Shown here: positions 44,753 to 54,322 of the stretch, in pieces | How the letters are laid out: each line of letters begins with the position of its first letter | Numbering within the stretch: position 1 is the stretch's first letter | Program-made: the position numbers and the translations under genes | Notes under the pieces: generated by a model | The model's database searches: none | Told to the model about the DNA's origin: nothing | The model's input: only the letters and a program-made list of their open reading frames with translations | Source: Deltaproteobacteria bacterium | GTDB taxonomy: Bacteria; Myxococcota_A; Polyangia; JAAYKL01 | DNA length: 64,000 nucleotides | NCBI GenBank assembly: GCA_016935665.1 | Contig: JAFGQN010000173.1 | Coordinates: 100,630 to 164,629 of the forward strand | Direction: 5' to 3'

Positions 44753-45823
44753 ATGTATAGAGACCGGCTCACCAATATTCATGTGAAAGATGTCCAGGTG
44801 ATGATGTCCCCTGCGGAGCTCAAAAAAGAGTTTCCCTTAAGCGACGCCACTCTGGAATTTGTGATGAAAACCCGCAGCGAAATCGCCGACATCATTCATG
44901 GGCGAGACCATCGGCTGCTGGTGATTTGCGGCCCATGCTCCATTCATGACCCGAAGCAGGCACTGGCCTATGGCGAAAAACTCAAAACACTGAGCGACAA
45001 ACTGGGGGACCAGCTGTACATCGTCATGCGCACCTATTTCGAAAAACCGCGCACCAGTGTGGGCTGGAAGGGACTCATCAACGACCCGGACATGAATGGC
45101 ACGTTCAATATTCTTAAGGGACTGCGCATTGCTCGCTCGCTTCTCATCCAGCTGCTGGAGTTGGGATTGCCCCTGGCCACGGAAGCGCTCGACCCCATTA
45201 GCCCCCAGTACCTTGGGGAACTGTTCAGCTGGTCTGCCATTGGGGCGCGCACCACAGAGAGCCAGACCCACCGCGAGATGGCCAGTGGTCTCTCCATGCC
45301 TGTGGGATTTAAAAACGGGACCGATGGCAGTCTGGATGTGGCCACCAATGCCGTGAAAGCCGCCGCGAGCGAACACAGTTTTCTGGGAATCAACCAGGAG
45401 GGACAGGTGTCCATTGTTTCCACGGCCGGCAATCCCGATGTGCATGTAATTTTGCGGGGCGGGCAGCATTCCAATTTTGACTCGCTCTCGGTGGCCGAAT
45501 GTGAGTTGGAACTTCGAAAAGCCGGGCTGAAACCCACGGTAATGGTGGACTGCAGTCATGCCAATTCCCGCAAGGATTTTCGACGTCAGCCGCTGGTGGC
45601 CGAGGATGTGGTGCACCAGATTCGCGAGGGCAATACATCCATCATGGGCATCATGCTGGAAAGCAACCTTGAAGAGGGCAGTCAGTCGCTGTCATTGCCG
45701 ACGTCGGAACTGAAATACGGTGTTTCCGTCACAGATGCCTGCATTGGTTTCGATACCACTGAAACGTTGCTGACTAAAATGCATGGAGAGCTGTCGCCCA
45801 TTCTACAGAACCGGCGAATATAG
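44753..45823 (+). CDS. aroG: DAHP synthase, type I-alpha (AroG-like)
   Basis: 356 aa from the ATG at 44753 ('aaggaa' upstream). Blocks: 'LVICGPCSIHDPKQALAYGEKL', 'VMRTYFEKPRTSVGWKGL', 'PLATEALDPISPQYLGELFSWSAIGARTTESQTHREMASGL', 'GFKNGTDGSLDVA', 'DCSHANSRKD'. This is the E. coli AroF/G/H type, with the extra N-terminal and loop segments that carry feedback control by aromatic amino acids. It is distinct from the I-beta enzyme at 36.9 kb, so the window has two unrelated-in-regulation entry enzymes. A sulfotransferase-like gene follows 13 bp on. Confidence 0.95.
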   Translation: MYRDRLTNIHVKDVQVMMSPAELKKEFPLSDATLEFVMKTRSEIADIIHGRDHRLLVICGPCSIHDPKQALAYGEKLKTLSDKLGDQLYIVMRTYFEKPRTSVGWKGLINDPDMNGTFNILKGLRIARSLLIQLLELGLPLATEALDPISPQYLGELFSWSAIGARTTESQTHREMASGLSMPVGFKNGTDGSLDVATNAVKAAASEHSFLGINQEGQVSIVSTAGNPDVHVILRGGQHSNFDSLSVAECELELRKAGLKPTVMVDCSHANSRKDFRRQPLVAEDVVHQIREGNTSIMGIMLESNLEEGSQSLSLPTSELKYGVSVTDACIGFDTTETLLTKMHGELSPILQNRRI

Positions 45824-45836
45824 ACAGGGCCGTATT

Positions 45837-46784
45837 ATGAAGCCTCTGATAAACTACGGCGTACAGGTACTTCGCAAAGACGCTGCCACCGACGAGCCCA
45901 TCACGGTCATTGTTATTGGCATGGAACGGTCCGGGACCTCCATGGTGGCCAAAATGCTCGAAAATATGGGTGTTTACATGGGCACGCAGCGGGATTTGGC
46001 CGTGTATGAAGATGTGGAAATCGCTAATCTGTTGGAGCAGAAAAAAGTCGATCGTCAAAAACTGCAATCGCTCATCAATAAACGCAACGAGACATACGGC
46101 ACATGGGGTTTTAAACGGCCCTCCGCGATAAACTATATTCGAAAATTCGAAAAATACTTTCGAAACATCCATTATGTGGTGCCCTTTCGAGACTTGATGG
46201 CCATTGCCAATCGTCACGTGATATCCGTGGATTCCAATCTGATGCACAAAATGAAATTTGTGAACCGCCGGTACACGCAAATCATTAAATTCATTGATAA
46301 ATCAAAGCATCCCTGCATGGTGTTTTCCTATGAAAAGGCCCTTGTCAAAGACATCGAATTCATCACTTCTCTGGCCAATTTTTTAAACCTGCCGCTCTCA
46401 GACGATTTAACACAGCGTGCCAAAGCCGCCATTCAGGTGGACAGCCGGTTGTACTTGAAAAGCACCAGAACCAATCGCGTGGCAGGCAATGTGATGGATG
46501 TGGGCAGAGATGGCATTGTCAGTGGCTGGGCAAAACAGACCAACAGCATGCAGCCGGTCTCGCTCGAAATATGGGTAAACCAAAAAAAAGTCTGCGAGGT
46601 GGAGGCATCCGACCCCAGGCCGGATTTGACCGGGCAAAACATGGGAGATGGCCGCTTTGGCTTTCGCGTGGACATTCAGTCTCACCTGGAGCCGGGAAAA
46701 ATCAACACGGTGGCTATTTTACACACCAAAGACAAGATGGGGTTTCAAAACTCAATTCAATCCCTCGATTTGACCAGGGACTAA
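45837..46784 (+). CDS. Sulfotransferase-like P-loop protein with extra C-terminal domain
   Basis: 315 aa from the ATG at 45837 ('cagggc' upstream). The 5' phosphosulfate loop is 'VIVIGMERSGTSMVAKML' (about 27). A mid-protein 'FSYEKALVKDIEFITSLANFLNLP' matches the sulfotransferase_3/family pattern. After residue 215 there is a separate beta-rich domain ('DGIVSGWAKQTNSMQPVSLEIW', 'FGFRVDIQSHLEPGKINTVAI') of a type attached to surface-glycan enzymes. The acceptor is unknown; an envelope or exopolysaccharide glycan is possible. The 3' end overlaps the convergent beta-lactamase gene by 33 bp. Confidence 0.75.
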   Translation: MKPLINYGVQVLRKDAATDEPITVIVIGMERSGTSMVAKMLENMGVYMGTQRDLAVYEDVEIANLLEQKKVDRQKLQSLINKRNETYGTWGFKRPSAINYIRKFEKYFRNIHYVVPFRDLMAIANRHVISVDSNLMHKMKFVNRRYTQIIKFIDKSKHPCMVFSYEKALVKDIEFITSLANFLNLPLSDDLTQRAKAAIQVDSRLYLKSTRTNRVAGNVMDVGRDGIVSGWAKQTNSMQPVSLEIWVNQKKVCEVEASDPRPDLTGQNMGDGRFGFRVDIQSHLEPGKINTVAILHTKDKMGFQNSIQSLDLTRD

Positions 46785-48104
46785 CGGGTCAATCTTTGCT
46801 GCCTCCGGCGCCTCGCACGGCGAAATGGCCGGGACGGTCTTTGATTCCATTCTCGCTCCGACGCTGTTTTGCAACAGTTTCCGTTTATGCCGGGGTCTTC
46901 GAAGCGGGGGTTTCCACTGATTTTTGTCGCGTTCCATATCTCGGACGCAGGAGGTGTTGACCGGTATGGCCCGCTCGACAATTTCGTAAATATTGCGGGT
47001 CACATCTTTGCCCTTCTGTTTTTGCAGGGGTTTGTATTCCAGAATGAATACCGCTGTCACATCCCTGCAGAAATCGAGAAACACTTTGTATCCGCTGGTA
47101 CCAAAATGACTGGCCAGCCAGGGTTTGTCATCGGGTCCCTGACGCCACATCCCCAAACCGTACGACGCTTTGCGCGGCGAGGGTCTGGGCACGCATTTCA
47201 TGGGCATGCCCGCTGTCTGATTTTTCAGCATCTCCAAAACAGTCTCCGCTTTTAGAATACGACGTCCCTCCGGGGTCACACCCATGTGGCGCATGGTTTC
47301 CAAAAAGCGGGAATAGTCCGCCGCCGAGGCCTGCGCCCCACCCGCCAGAGACGGTTTTTGTTTACTAAAGAACGTCTGACTGAGTCCCAGTGGACCAGCA
47401 ATTTGCTCCTGAAACACACCGGGCCATGGTTTGTGCACTACTTTGGAGGCGATGGTACCTGCAAAATTGAATCCGATATTGTCGTAACAAAACGCCGGGG
47501 ACTGACCGTTTTGAAACCGCAGATTGTCCACAACCGATCGCAATGGCGGAAAAGACTCCTCGTCGCCATTCTCCTGGCAGGGGTCAAAGGCGCGCAAGCC
47601 ACCGGTGTGACTGAGCAACTGACGCAGCGTGAGCTTTCGCACCCGGGGACGCAGATTGTCGATATATTTTCCTGCCCGGGTATCCAAAGCCAGTTGATTC
47701 TGCTCCACGAGCCGCATAATGGCCGCCGCCCCCAGCCATTTGGAGCAGGACGCCGCATTGACCGGCGCCGACGTGTCCCCAAACGAATAAACTATCTGCC
47801 CCCCCTTGCGAATCATCACGCCGGTGCGGGAAAACAGCTTGCGATGGGCGGCCAGAAACTGGTCCAATTCCGAAAAATCGTACGCAGAGGTGGATGCCAG
47901 TTCCATTTCCGCACGCTTTTCCGTTGCAGATGGCGTTCCCGGCGCATTGGATTTCCGCCCGGTATTTCGTGTCCTGCCGGGGCGATGTTGATGGTTTTCC
48001 TCACCACAGCCCGCCATACACAGCAGCACAATCACTGCTGCCATGCCCGTTTGCCAAAAGAATTTGCTGTGAATTATCCGCTGTACCGTGCTGCTGTTCG
48101 CCAT
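46752..48104 (-). CDS. Serine beta-lactamase-family hydrolase lipoprotein
   Basis: About 450 aa if it starts at the ATG at 48104; starts at 48179 or 48044 are possible. The lipobox is 'IVLLCMAGC'. A Pro/Ala/Glu linker leads to a class C/PBP4*-type domain: Ser-x-x-Lys is 'AASCSKWLGAAAI' (about 118), the Tyr-x-Asn motif is 'CYDNIGFN', and a late Gly-rich stretch ('HFGTSGYKVFLDF') replaces KTG. These are esterases, DD-peptidases or amide hydrolases; antibiotic resistance is not implied. The C-terminal 60 residues are basic and Pro-rich ('KPPLRRPRHKRKLLQ') and do not fit the fold, so the stop may have moved downstream. Confidence 0.75.
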   Translation of the reverse strand: MANSSTVQRIIHSKFFWQTGMAAVIVLLCMAGCGEENHQHRPGRTRNTGRKSNAPGTPSATEKRAEMELASTSAYDFSELDQFLAAHRKLFSRTGVMIRKGGQIVYSFGDTSAPVNAASCSKWLGAAAIMRLVEQNQLALDTRAGKYIDNLRPRVRKLTLRQLLSHTGGLRAFDPCQENGDEESFPPLRSVVDNLRFQNGQSPAFCYDNIGFNFAGTIASKVVHKPWPGVFQEQIAGPLGLSQTFFSKQKPSLAGGAQASAADYSRFLETMRHMGVTPEGRRILKAETVLEMLKNQTAGMPMKCVPRPSPRKASYGLGMWRQGPDDKPWLASHFGTSGYKVFLDFCRDVTAVFILEYKPLQKQKGKDVTRNIYEIVERAIPVNTSCVRDMERDKNQWKPPLRRPRHKRKLLQNSVGARMESKTVPAISPCEAPEAAKIDPLVPGQIEGLN

Positions 48105-48356
48105 ATCATCAAATCGGTTGTGCCCCAGTCGAAAACCGATGGGTTTGTCAATTGAGTATATGTCACATAAGCGCAACATTTCATCCGGTTTTTCACCGGA
48201 ACATTGACAATATATTCCAATGCCTTAATCCCAAAAAGATTTCTTTTTTCCGCCAGAGCCATCCGTGCACACAAAATGAATGCCGGGGCCGAGGTGGACC
48301 TGACCCCAAAAGGGGCTATCCTGCAGCACAGTGATATGCTGTCACCGGAGGGAAAA

Positions 48357-49783
48357 TTGAACACACATCCAATTGTTACCCACAACAGCGTACGGATATT
48401 TCGCGTGACGCCGGAAAATACCTGCCTGGAGTCCCTGTCGCCACGGGAAATTGATGCGCTTTTCGCCAAAAGTCTGGAGGACGCCCGCCAGTTGCTGGTG
48501 CGTTGTGTGCTGGCAGTCCTCAACAGTGGTGAGGAATCCGACGACGTCAGGCAGATGTTGGCCAAACACCAGCAGTTTGCCATTGATGTGGAACGAACCG
48601 CGGGGGGTATCGAACTGGTGCTCCATCACGCGCCCATCAATGCGTTTGTAATCTATGAGCAAAAAAGCGCCGACGGATATGTCAAAGTGCCAAAATTAAT
48701 TGAAGGATTGCGCCAGCACGTGTTTGCCGTCATCCGCGACCTGCTGTTTATCAACAGCGAAATCGAGCGCACCGCCAAATTTGACCTCGAATCTCCCGAT
48801 GGGATTACCGACGCGGTCTTTTTGATGCTGCGCAACGCGGGGGTGTTTCAAAAACCGGGCGTCACAAGGTGGTGGTGTGTTTTGGTGGACATGCCATTTG
48901 CGACGAAGAGTACGCCTACACTCTCAAGGTGGGTTATGAATGTGGCATTCGCTTCATGGATGTGGTGACCGGTTGTGGTCCAGGCGCAATGAAAGGCCCC
49001 ATGGAAGGCGCCGCCATCGCTCACGCCAAACAGCGCATTAAAGACGGTCGTTATATTGGCATCACCGAGCCGGGCATCATTGCCTCCGAAGCCCCCAACG
49101 CCATTGTGGACCCGCTGGTAATCATGCCCGACATCGAAAAACGGCTCGAAGCGTTTGTCCGCCTTTGCCACGGCATCATTATCTTTCCCGGAGGCGCCGG
49201 CACCGCCGAAGAACTCATGTACCTGCTGGGAATTCTCTGTCATCCCGACAATGCGCACATTCCATTTCCCCTCATTTTGACCGGCCCTGCCGCCAGTCAG
49301 ACGTTTTTTTTGCAGCTGGATGCATTTGTGCGGTCCACCCTGGGCGATGCGGCCGCCGCCAAATATCAGATTATTCTCGACGATCCGGAAAAGGTCGCCA
49401 CTGAACTCAACAAGGGACTTTTGGCCGTAAAAGCTTCGAGAGAAACGCTGGCCAACGCCTATTACTTCAACCGCAGTCTTTTCATTCCCCCGGTGTTTCA
49501 GCAGGGATTCACTCCTTCCCATGAGGCCGGCGCCGGGCTTGAAGTGCGGCAAAGCGCCGACATTCCCGCCTTTGCCGCAACGCTGCGCCGATTTTTCTCA
49601 TGTGTCGTATGGGGCAATGTCAAACCCGATGGTGTTGCCGCTGTTGAAAAATTCGGACCGTTCCCGGTGACTGGGGATGTCGAAGTCCTCAACGCAGTGG
49701 ACGAGCTGGTAAAAGCCTTCGGCCACCAGGGCCGCATGCGCCTGGTGGGCGATTACATACCGGTCTATCGATTGGCGCAATAG
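48357..49783 (+). pseudogene. ppnN: ppnN (YgdH-type nucleotide nucleosidase) with one frameshift
   Basis: Two ORF-track frames form one protein. The N-terminal part (48357-48856; TTG start with GGAGG 5 nt upstream) has 'SLSPREIDALFAKSLEDARQ', 'LAVLNSGE' and 'NAFVIYEQKS'. The C-terminal part (from about 48851 in the -1 frame) has 'VVVCFGGHA', 'TGCGPGAMKGPMEGAA', 'PGIIASEAPN', 'PGGAGTAEELMYLLGIL'. These match E. coli PpnN, which cleaves purine and pyrimidine mononucleotides and is regulated by (p)ppGpp. The frames join if one base is restored in 'caaaaaccggg' (48849-48859). No in-phase -1 slippery heptamer is present. It may be a recent null mutation or a sequencing error in a homopolymer. Confidence 0.85.
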
Positions 49784-49803
49784 TATCGACTCGCAGATTT
49801 CGC

Positions 49804-51114
49804 CTACAAACAGGGATGAACGGTTACATTGACGACGGACGTATCGGAAACGATGCGGCCGCTGTCGCCAAAAATCAACGTGGCGCTGTTTTCAAAGGCA
49901 TCGGTACTGCCACATTCGCCGGCGGTGTACACGACCGAATAGGTGATACGGTCTGGTTCACACAGTTTATCCCTCAGGACACCCACTTCAGGAAGGGAAT
50001 CTTCAACAAGGACACAGTGACTCCGCTCAACCACGTGGACAGGACTGGTTATACGAGTGGACGCGCCTTCAACAATCGACGTCACATCGGTTGTCACCGT
50101 GGCGATGTTCACAATATTCTGCAACTCAAATTCAAACAATTCCCGCTCATCTTCCGGATGAAACGTCTGGTAAAAACCGCATTCAATCTCCTCATCCATG
50201 TCAAGTATCACCGCATCCATGGCGTCTTTTTTAAAATCAACAGGATCATCGCCCAGTTTGCAAAGCAGCGATACCTCGCGCATATCCAGCAGTTCATCCT
50301 GAATGGATGTAATCAGCGCGGCATACGACCACGGATTTTTCACATTCACCGTCCCCGATACCACCAAAACGTCCGTCGCCGGTTTGGGGATGGCATCAAC
50401 GGTGTATTCGATTGAGTAGGCTTCGCCCTCCGACAACGTTAAATGGGAGGTGGCAGCGGATTTGACGACATCCCAATCGCTGGTGCGTTCGATTGTGGCG
50501 GTAAAGGTGGTACTGATTTCCAGTTTTAAATTAAGGCAAAATGAGAACTGACGGATTTCCAGTCGCTGACCCCGGGGATTAAACGGCGGCAACAAATACG
50601 CGTCTCCCTGTACGTCCGGATCATATTTGTAAAGCAGCGCCTCTGATCCACCGTTAATGATCACCGCCGCCACGTCCACCGGGATAACAACGCCTGTGGA
50701 TGTATACAGGAACGGAATACCCCAGCTGAGGGACACACCGCTATCTGAAGACGCAGTCACCGAGAATGCATAATCTCTATTGTCGTCAAACTCCACTTCA
50801 TGCCGATATTCCCCACCCTCTTCGTAAAAATAGTAAATGTGCGTTCCCTGCCCGTTGGAATCCACTGTAAATCCAATATCATAGCCCAGGGATTCGCACG
50901 TGGCTTCATCGCCATCTTCGATAAACGATACCGAAACGGTCGATGTGGCCGAACCGGGAATATGGGCCAGCATTTTCTCTGGCGACTTGTCCCGGCTGGA
51001 CTTGTGACTTTCGGGCATGCAACCGAGTCCGATTGCGCCCAAAAACAGCACAAAAAACAGTCGTCCAACAGCCTTGTCCCGGTTGGTCGACAACGCGCAT
51101 GTCCGTGTTTTCAT
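49804..51114 (-). CDS. Lipoprotein of unknown function
   Basis: 436 aa from the ATG at 51114, with a G-rich ribosome site ('aggggggtatttatg'). The lipobox is 'LFLGAIGLGC'. The body has beta-sandwich-like stretches ('VSFIEDGDEATCESLGYDIGF', 'ISTTFTATIERTSDWDVV') and repeated valine/threonine-rich segments ('VLVVSGTVNVKNPWSYAALI', 'VTVHPC'). Later parts mention no catalytic motif. It could be a cell-surface protein of the adhesion type. I do not recognise the family. It is alone, with 600 bp of empty DNA upstream. Confidence 0.65.
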   Translation of the reverse strand: MKTRTCALSTNRDKAVGRLFFVLFLGAIGLGCMPESHKSSRDKSPEKMLAHIPGSATSTVSVSFIEDGDEATCESLGYDIGFTVDSNGQGTHIYYFYEEGGEYRHEVEFDDNRDYAFSVTASSDSGVSLSWGIPFLYTSTGVVIPVDVAAVIINGGSEALLYKYDPDVQGDAYLLPPFNPRGQRLEIRQFSFCLNLKLEISTTFTATIERTSDWDVVKSAATSHLTLSEGEAYSIEYTVDAIPKPATDVLVVSGTVNVKNPWSYAALITSIQDELLDMREVSLLCKLGDDPVDFKKDAMDAVILDMDEEIECGFYQTFHPEDERELFEFELQNIVNIATVTTDVTSIVEGASTRITSPVHVVERSHCVLVEDSLPEVGVLRDKLCEPDRITYSVVYTAGECGSTDAFENSATLIFGDSGRIVSDTSVVNVTVHPCL

Positions 51115-51739
51115 AAATACCCCCCTTTTTGGTTCTCGCACATACACCGGCGCCCATCTGCAACACTTGCAGCAGCCGGCATCGGGTATGATTTGATTCC
51201 GACTTTTTTTAGCTTCAGTTGAAACGAAACCCGCCTTCTTCAACTGGTGTCGGATAATTGATTATTTCTAACAGCGCCTCCTTCCGGAGACAGACGCCAC
51301 CAGCTCGTGACGTCTAAAAATCAATATATTTATACTTTTACACAATATCAACTGTATCAAATGAAACCCATCCGGTGTCATATTTACCTTCAGTTGCTTA
51401 CAAATGCGCACAACCGGCGAAAATCAAAATGAAATCTCTTGCTCGACATGTTCCGAAGACTTCAAATGCTTTTTGTACACGGCCAACTGTGGGGATTATC
51501 GGGTGCAGGCGACGATTGGCCGACAAAATCAAAATCGATACCTGCCCTGGCCCTGGACCCTTTTCGTTCTTCAATTCGATTTTACATTTCACACAGAAAC
51601 CAGCCAGGGACGGGTCATCTCAATCGGTGATACGAATGGGAGATGTGTCCTTTTTTTCACTGTGCATGCTGTGGTGTATCCCCGGTTTTAAAGAAAACCA
51701 GTGGCGCCATGCATTTCGGCTGATGAAATAAAAAAGGGA
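51115..51739. other. Gene-free gap
   Basis: About 620 bp without a supported gene. ORFs on both strands here (51375-51731, 51404-51691, 51439-51630) lack ribosome sites, recognisable motifs and consistent codon use. The part nearest 51114 holds the leader of the minus-strand lipoprotein gene. AT-rich DNA at 51310-51360 may hold its promoter. Confidence 0.4.
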
Positions 51740-52090
51740 TTACTTACACTGGGTGGGCCCGTCTGGAATGACCTGACATTCCATGCCGTCGGGGCAGCCG
51801 TCGTTGGGGGCGCCCTTCTCACACGGGATGCCACAGGTGTACAGTTTGTTTCCGGCAAATCCATAAAATTCAATGCAGCTTTGGCCATCTACGCAAACCT
51901 GTCCGCCACAGTCAGTGGCGCCGTTTTCGCCTATATCCGATTTTTCGGAATTTCCCGTATTATCGCCATCATTTTCTGTTGACGCAGTGCCGGACGGGTC
52001 ACTGGCATTCTGGTTGGGAGCACTGCCGCTGCACGCGCACAGGAACACCACAATCGCCCACGCTGTGTTTTTTATCGTTGCCAAAATCAT
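51740..52090 (-). CDS. Small Cys-rich lipoprotein
   Basis: 116 aa from the ATG at 52090 with 'gggaggggacc' upstream (the ORF-track start at 52108 is worse). Signal and lipobox: 'AWAIVVFLCAC'. An Asn/Ser/Asp/Gly linker follows, then six Cys in the mature part ('CGGQVCVDGQSCIEF', 'CGIPCEKG', 'CPDGMECQV'), likely three disulfides. Similar small 'CxxGxxC' lipoproteins are common in this group. It lies 14 bp downstream of the IPT-repeat gene, so the two are probably co-transcribed. Confidence 0.7.
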   Translation of the reverse strand: MILATIKNTAWAIVVFLCACSGSAPNQNASDPSGTASTENDGDNTGNSEKSDIGENGATDCGGQVCVDGQSCIEFYGFAGNKLYTCGIPCEKGAPNDGCPDGMECQVIPDGPTQCK

Positions 52091-52104
52091 TGGTCCCCTC
52101 CCTT

Positions 52105-54246
52105 TCATTTGCCCTTGCCAGTGAGGCTGGTGGGTTTTTGTTTACTCGATTTTTCGACCCGTTTGTTGCGCCCTGCGCCTTTGCCAACGGTTGTAGAACC
52201 GCTTTTTTGCACCTTGCCCGCCTCGGTTTTGGCTTTGGCCACCCAGTACGTGCGCCGTGTACTCGAAAACGACCACAGCGCATCGTTGAGCTCTTTTTCC
52301 ATGACCACCGCGTTGGTGCTGTTTTGCGACAGATTTGAAAGGGCGCCCAGCAGTGCCTGCTCGTGCAATGCATTCAAATCAAGAGACGCCGTTTTAGTGG
52401 CATCGGCCACCAGACGCTCGCCGTAATATTTGTTGGCGCATGGATTTCGCTTCTTATCCACCGAATCAATCAACACCACTTCGTCGTCCACTGTATTCAG
52501 CCGCACTTTTTTGGCCATGGCCGCCTGTGGCAACCTGGACCAGAGGGGAATGAGCACATTCTTCATGAGATGAGATTCCTTTTTTACAACTTCGTCGAGA
52601 ACCTGGCCCAACTCCGCATTGGCCTTTGCCGCCTTGCGGTCCGCCTGCATGGCAGTACATACCGCCTGCTCGGCCAGGGCCAATCGCAACAGCGCATCCC
52701 CCACATCCTCCGACACCTGTTCCACCTCTTTTTGGGCGGCTGTGGATGTGGCGGCCTTCCCTTTGGACTCAAAGCTGGACGACGTTCCCTGGAACGTGGC
52801 ATTCATCAGAGAAATGTCGGACATTATCTGACGAGGCGAGTACTCGATTTTCCCCGCCGTCAGTGCTGCTTTTGTCTCTTCCGGTGTAAACGTATATCCC
52901 CCGGCGGCGGGATTAAACGTGTAGGCCGCGCCCTTTACCGCTCCGTTTTGCGCGCTCATCTGATTGTATTTGGTGCTGCAGGCGCCTTTTGTGGTTAATA
53001 TCGCGTCGGTATCTGTAATTCGTGTTGATTTCAATTTCTTTTTGCCCAGTTGAAATGCCGTTTTCGAAGTAAAATTCTTTCCGTAAACAGTGTACTCGCA
53101 ACTCTTTTGGGCCGCGTCATTTTTCAGCTGAACCGCCCCAATCTGCGGCGCCGCTGCCACGGTCGTGGCCTTTTTTGCGGCAAACTGTCGGTTCATGTAC
53201 GTTCCTATCACCTTGTCCGAAATATTCAGATCTTCGGGAAGCCTGAGACTTATCTGTTTGGCCGAATTTTTCGCCGTGGTATCCACCTCCAGTTTTTTGG
53301 CGCCAATGGACCACTGCTGCACCACATCGAGGTTTTTCCCCTTTATTGTTATTGTTCCTGGCGATGGCGCCAGTTTGGGCGCAACGTTCAGCGCCGGTAC
53401 CGCATACACCGTGAGCGGGCTTTGGGATTCTGCCGATTTTTTGCGTGCAGTGACGCGAATCACATCGGTTTTGGCGACTTTGGGGATACTGATGGTGGCT
53501 TTGGTGGCCGTCACATCTTTGGCTTTCAGTTGCTTTTTCCCAAGGGAAAATTTAATTCCTTTGGTTTCAAAGTAATTGCCTGTCACCGTCACATCGTCCC
53601 CTGGAAATACGGCAGCAGGTTGGACTGCACCCACGACCGGCGGATAGAATATTTCCAGCGGCTTTTTTAATGTGGCCGAACCACCGGGGCCGGATACCGT
53701 CAGTTCTCCGGTGGTTAGCCCGGCGGGAACGGTGAAGGAAATCGATTTTTTCTGCTTGTCAGCAATTATTATAACGGTTGTGCCCACACTCAGCTTTTCG
53801 ACCGAATCCAGATTATCCCCCACCACTTTTATCGATTCCCCGGGTGTACCAAATAAAGGAGTGGTACGCAGCACCTTTGGCGCCTTGGCAAAGGTGAATG
53901 TTGAAAATGTGGCCAGCTTCTTCCTGCCGCGCTTGATTATGAGTTTGGCGCCTTTTTTTGCCTTTGCAGGAACTTTGGCACTAATCACATTGGCTTTTAT
54001 CTCAATGGATTCCAGTGTCACTGCATCGAGAGACACAATATCCCCTTCGACAAAACCGCTGCCATTAATGGAAATAGTGGCATCCGCGCCAAAGATGGCT
54101 GGCGAAACCGCCGTTACCTGAACCTCTTGCATGGCCGGTGTATCACCTGCAATACCCGGCCGGGATGCCGCACAAAGCAAAGCGAACAGACCAATTGTCA
54201 CAGCTAATTTTTTTTTCAAAATTGCGTCTTTCCGTCTACACTTCAT
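52105..54246 (-). CDS. Secreted IPT/TIG-repeat protein with basic tail
   Basis: 713 aa from the ATG at 54246 ('aaggaag' upstream). A signal peptide ('LAVTIGLFALLCAASRPGIAG') is followed by five IPT/TIG-like immunoglobulin-fold repeats (residues about 35-430), recognisable as 'SPAIFGADATISINGSGF', 'TPLFGTPGESIKVVGDNL', 'PAAVFPGDDVTVTGNYF', 'APSPGTITIKGKNL', 'EYTVYGKNF'. The C-terminal 270 residues are mostly helical and end with a Lys/Gly/Ser-rich basic tail ('KSSKQKPTSLTGKGK'). This could be a surface or matrix protein whose tail binds polyanions. It faces the M4 protease gene (minus versus plus), sharing a short divergent promoter region. Confidence 0.75.
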   Translation of the reverse strand: MKCRRKDAILKKKLAVTIGLFALLCAASRPGIAGDTPAMQEVQVTAVSPAIFGADATISINGSGFVEGDIVSLDAVTLESIEIKANVISAKVPAKAKKGAKLIIKRGRKKLATFSTFTFAKAPKVLRTTPLFGTPGESIKVVGDNLDSVEKLSVGTTVIIIADKQKKSISFTVPAGLTTGELTVSGPGGSATLKKPLEIFYPPVVGAVQPAAVFPGDDVTVTGNYFETKGIKFSLGKKQLKAKDVTATKATISIPKVAKTDVIRVTARKKSAESQSPLTVYAVPALNVAPKLAPSPGTITIKGKNLDVVQQWSIGAKKLEVDTTAKNSAKQISLRLPEDLNISDKVIGTYMNRQFAAKKATTVAAAPQIGAVQLKNDAAQKSCEYTVYGKNFTSKTAFQLGKKKLKSTRITDTDAILTTKGACSTKYNQMSAQNGAVKGAAYTFNPAAGGYTFTPEETKAALTAGKIEYSPRQIMSDISLMNATFQGTSSSFESKGKAATSTAAQKEVEQVSEDVGDALLRLALAEQAVCTAMQADRKAAKANAELGQVLDEVVKKESHLMKNVLIPLWSRLPQAAMAKKVRLNTVDDEVVLIDSVDKKRNPCANKYYGERLVADATKTASLDLNALHEQALLGALSNLSQNSTNAVVMEKELNDALWSFSSTRRTYWVAKAKTEAGKVQKSGSTTVGKGAGRNKRVEKSSKQKPTSLTGKGK

Positions 54247-54322
54247 AATATATTTCTTCCTTCTCAAAAAATTTTGTTTTGACCATCAACAGGATGTCAA
54301 ACTGAAACAAAGAGGGCAATAA

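Noticed and set aside
46752-48104. Antibiotic-resistance beta-lactamase
   Set aside because: The fold is shared with many esterases and peptidases; the lipoprotein form and altered third motif do not support a resistance role.
47286-48155. 289-aa plus-strand ORF
   Set aside because: Shadow of the beta-lactamase-family gene, which has proper motifs on the minus strand.
48849-48859. Programmed -1 frameshifting in ppnN
   Set aside because: The A-run is not in the X XXY YYZ phase and no stimulatory hairpin was seen; a mutation or read error is simpler.
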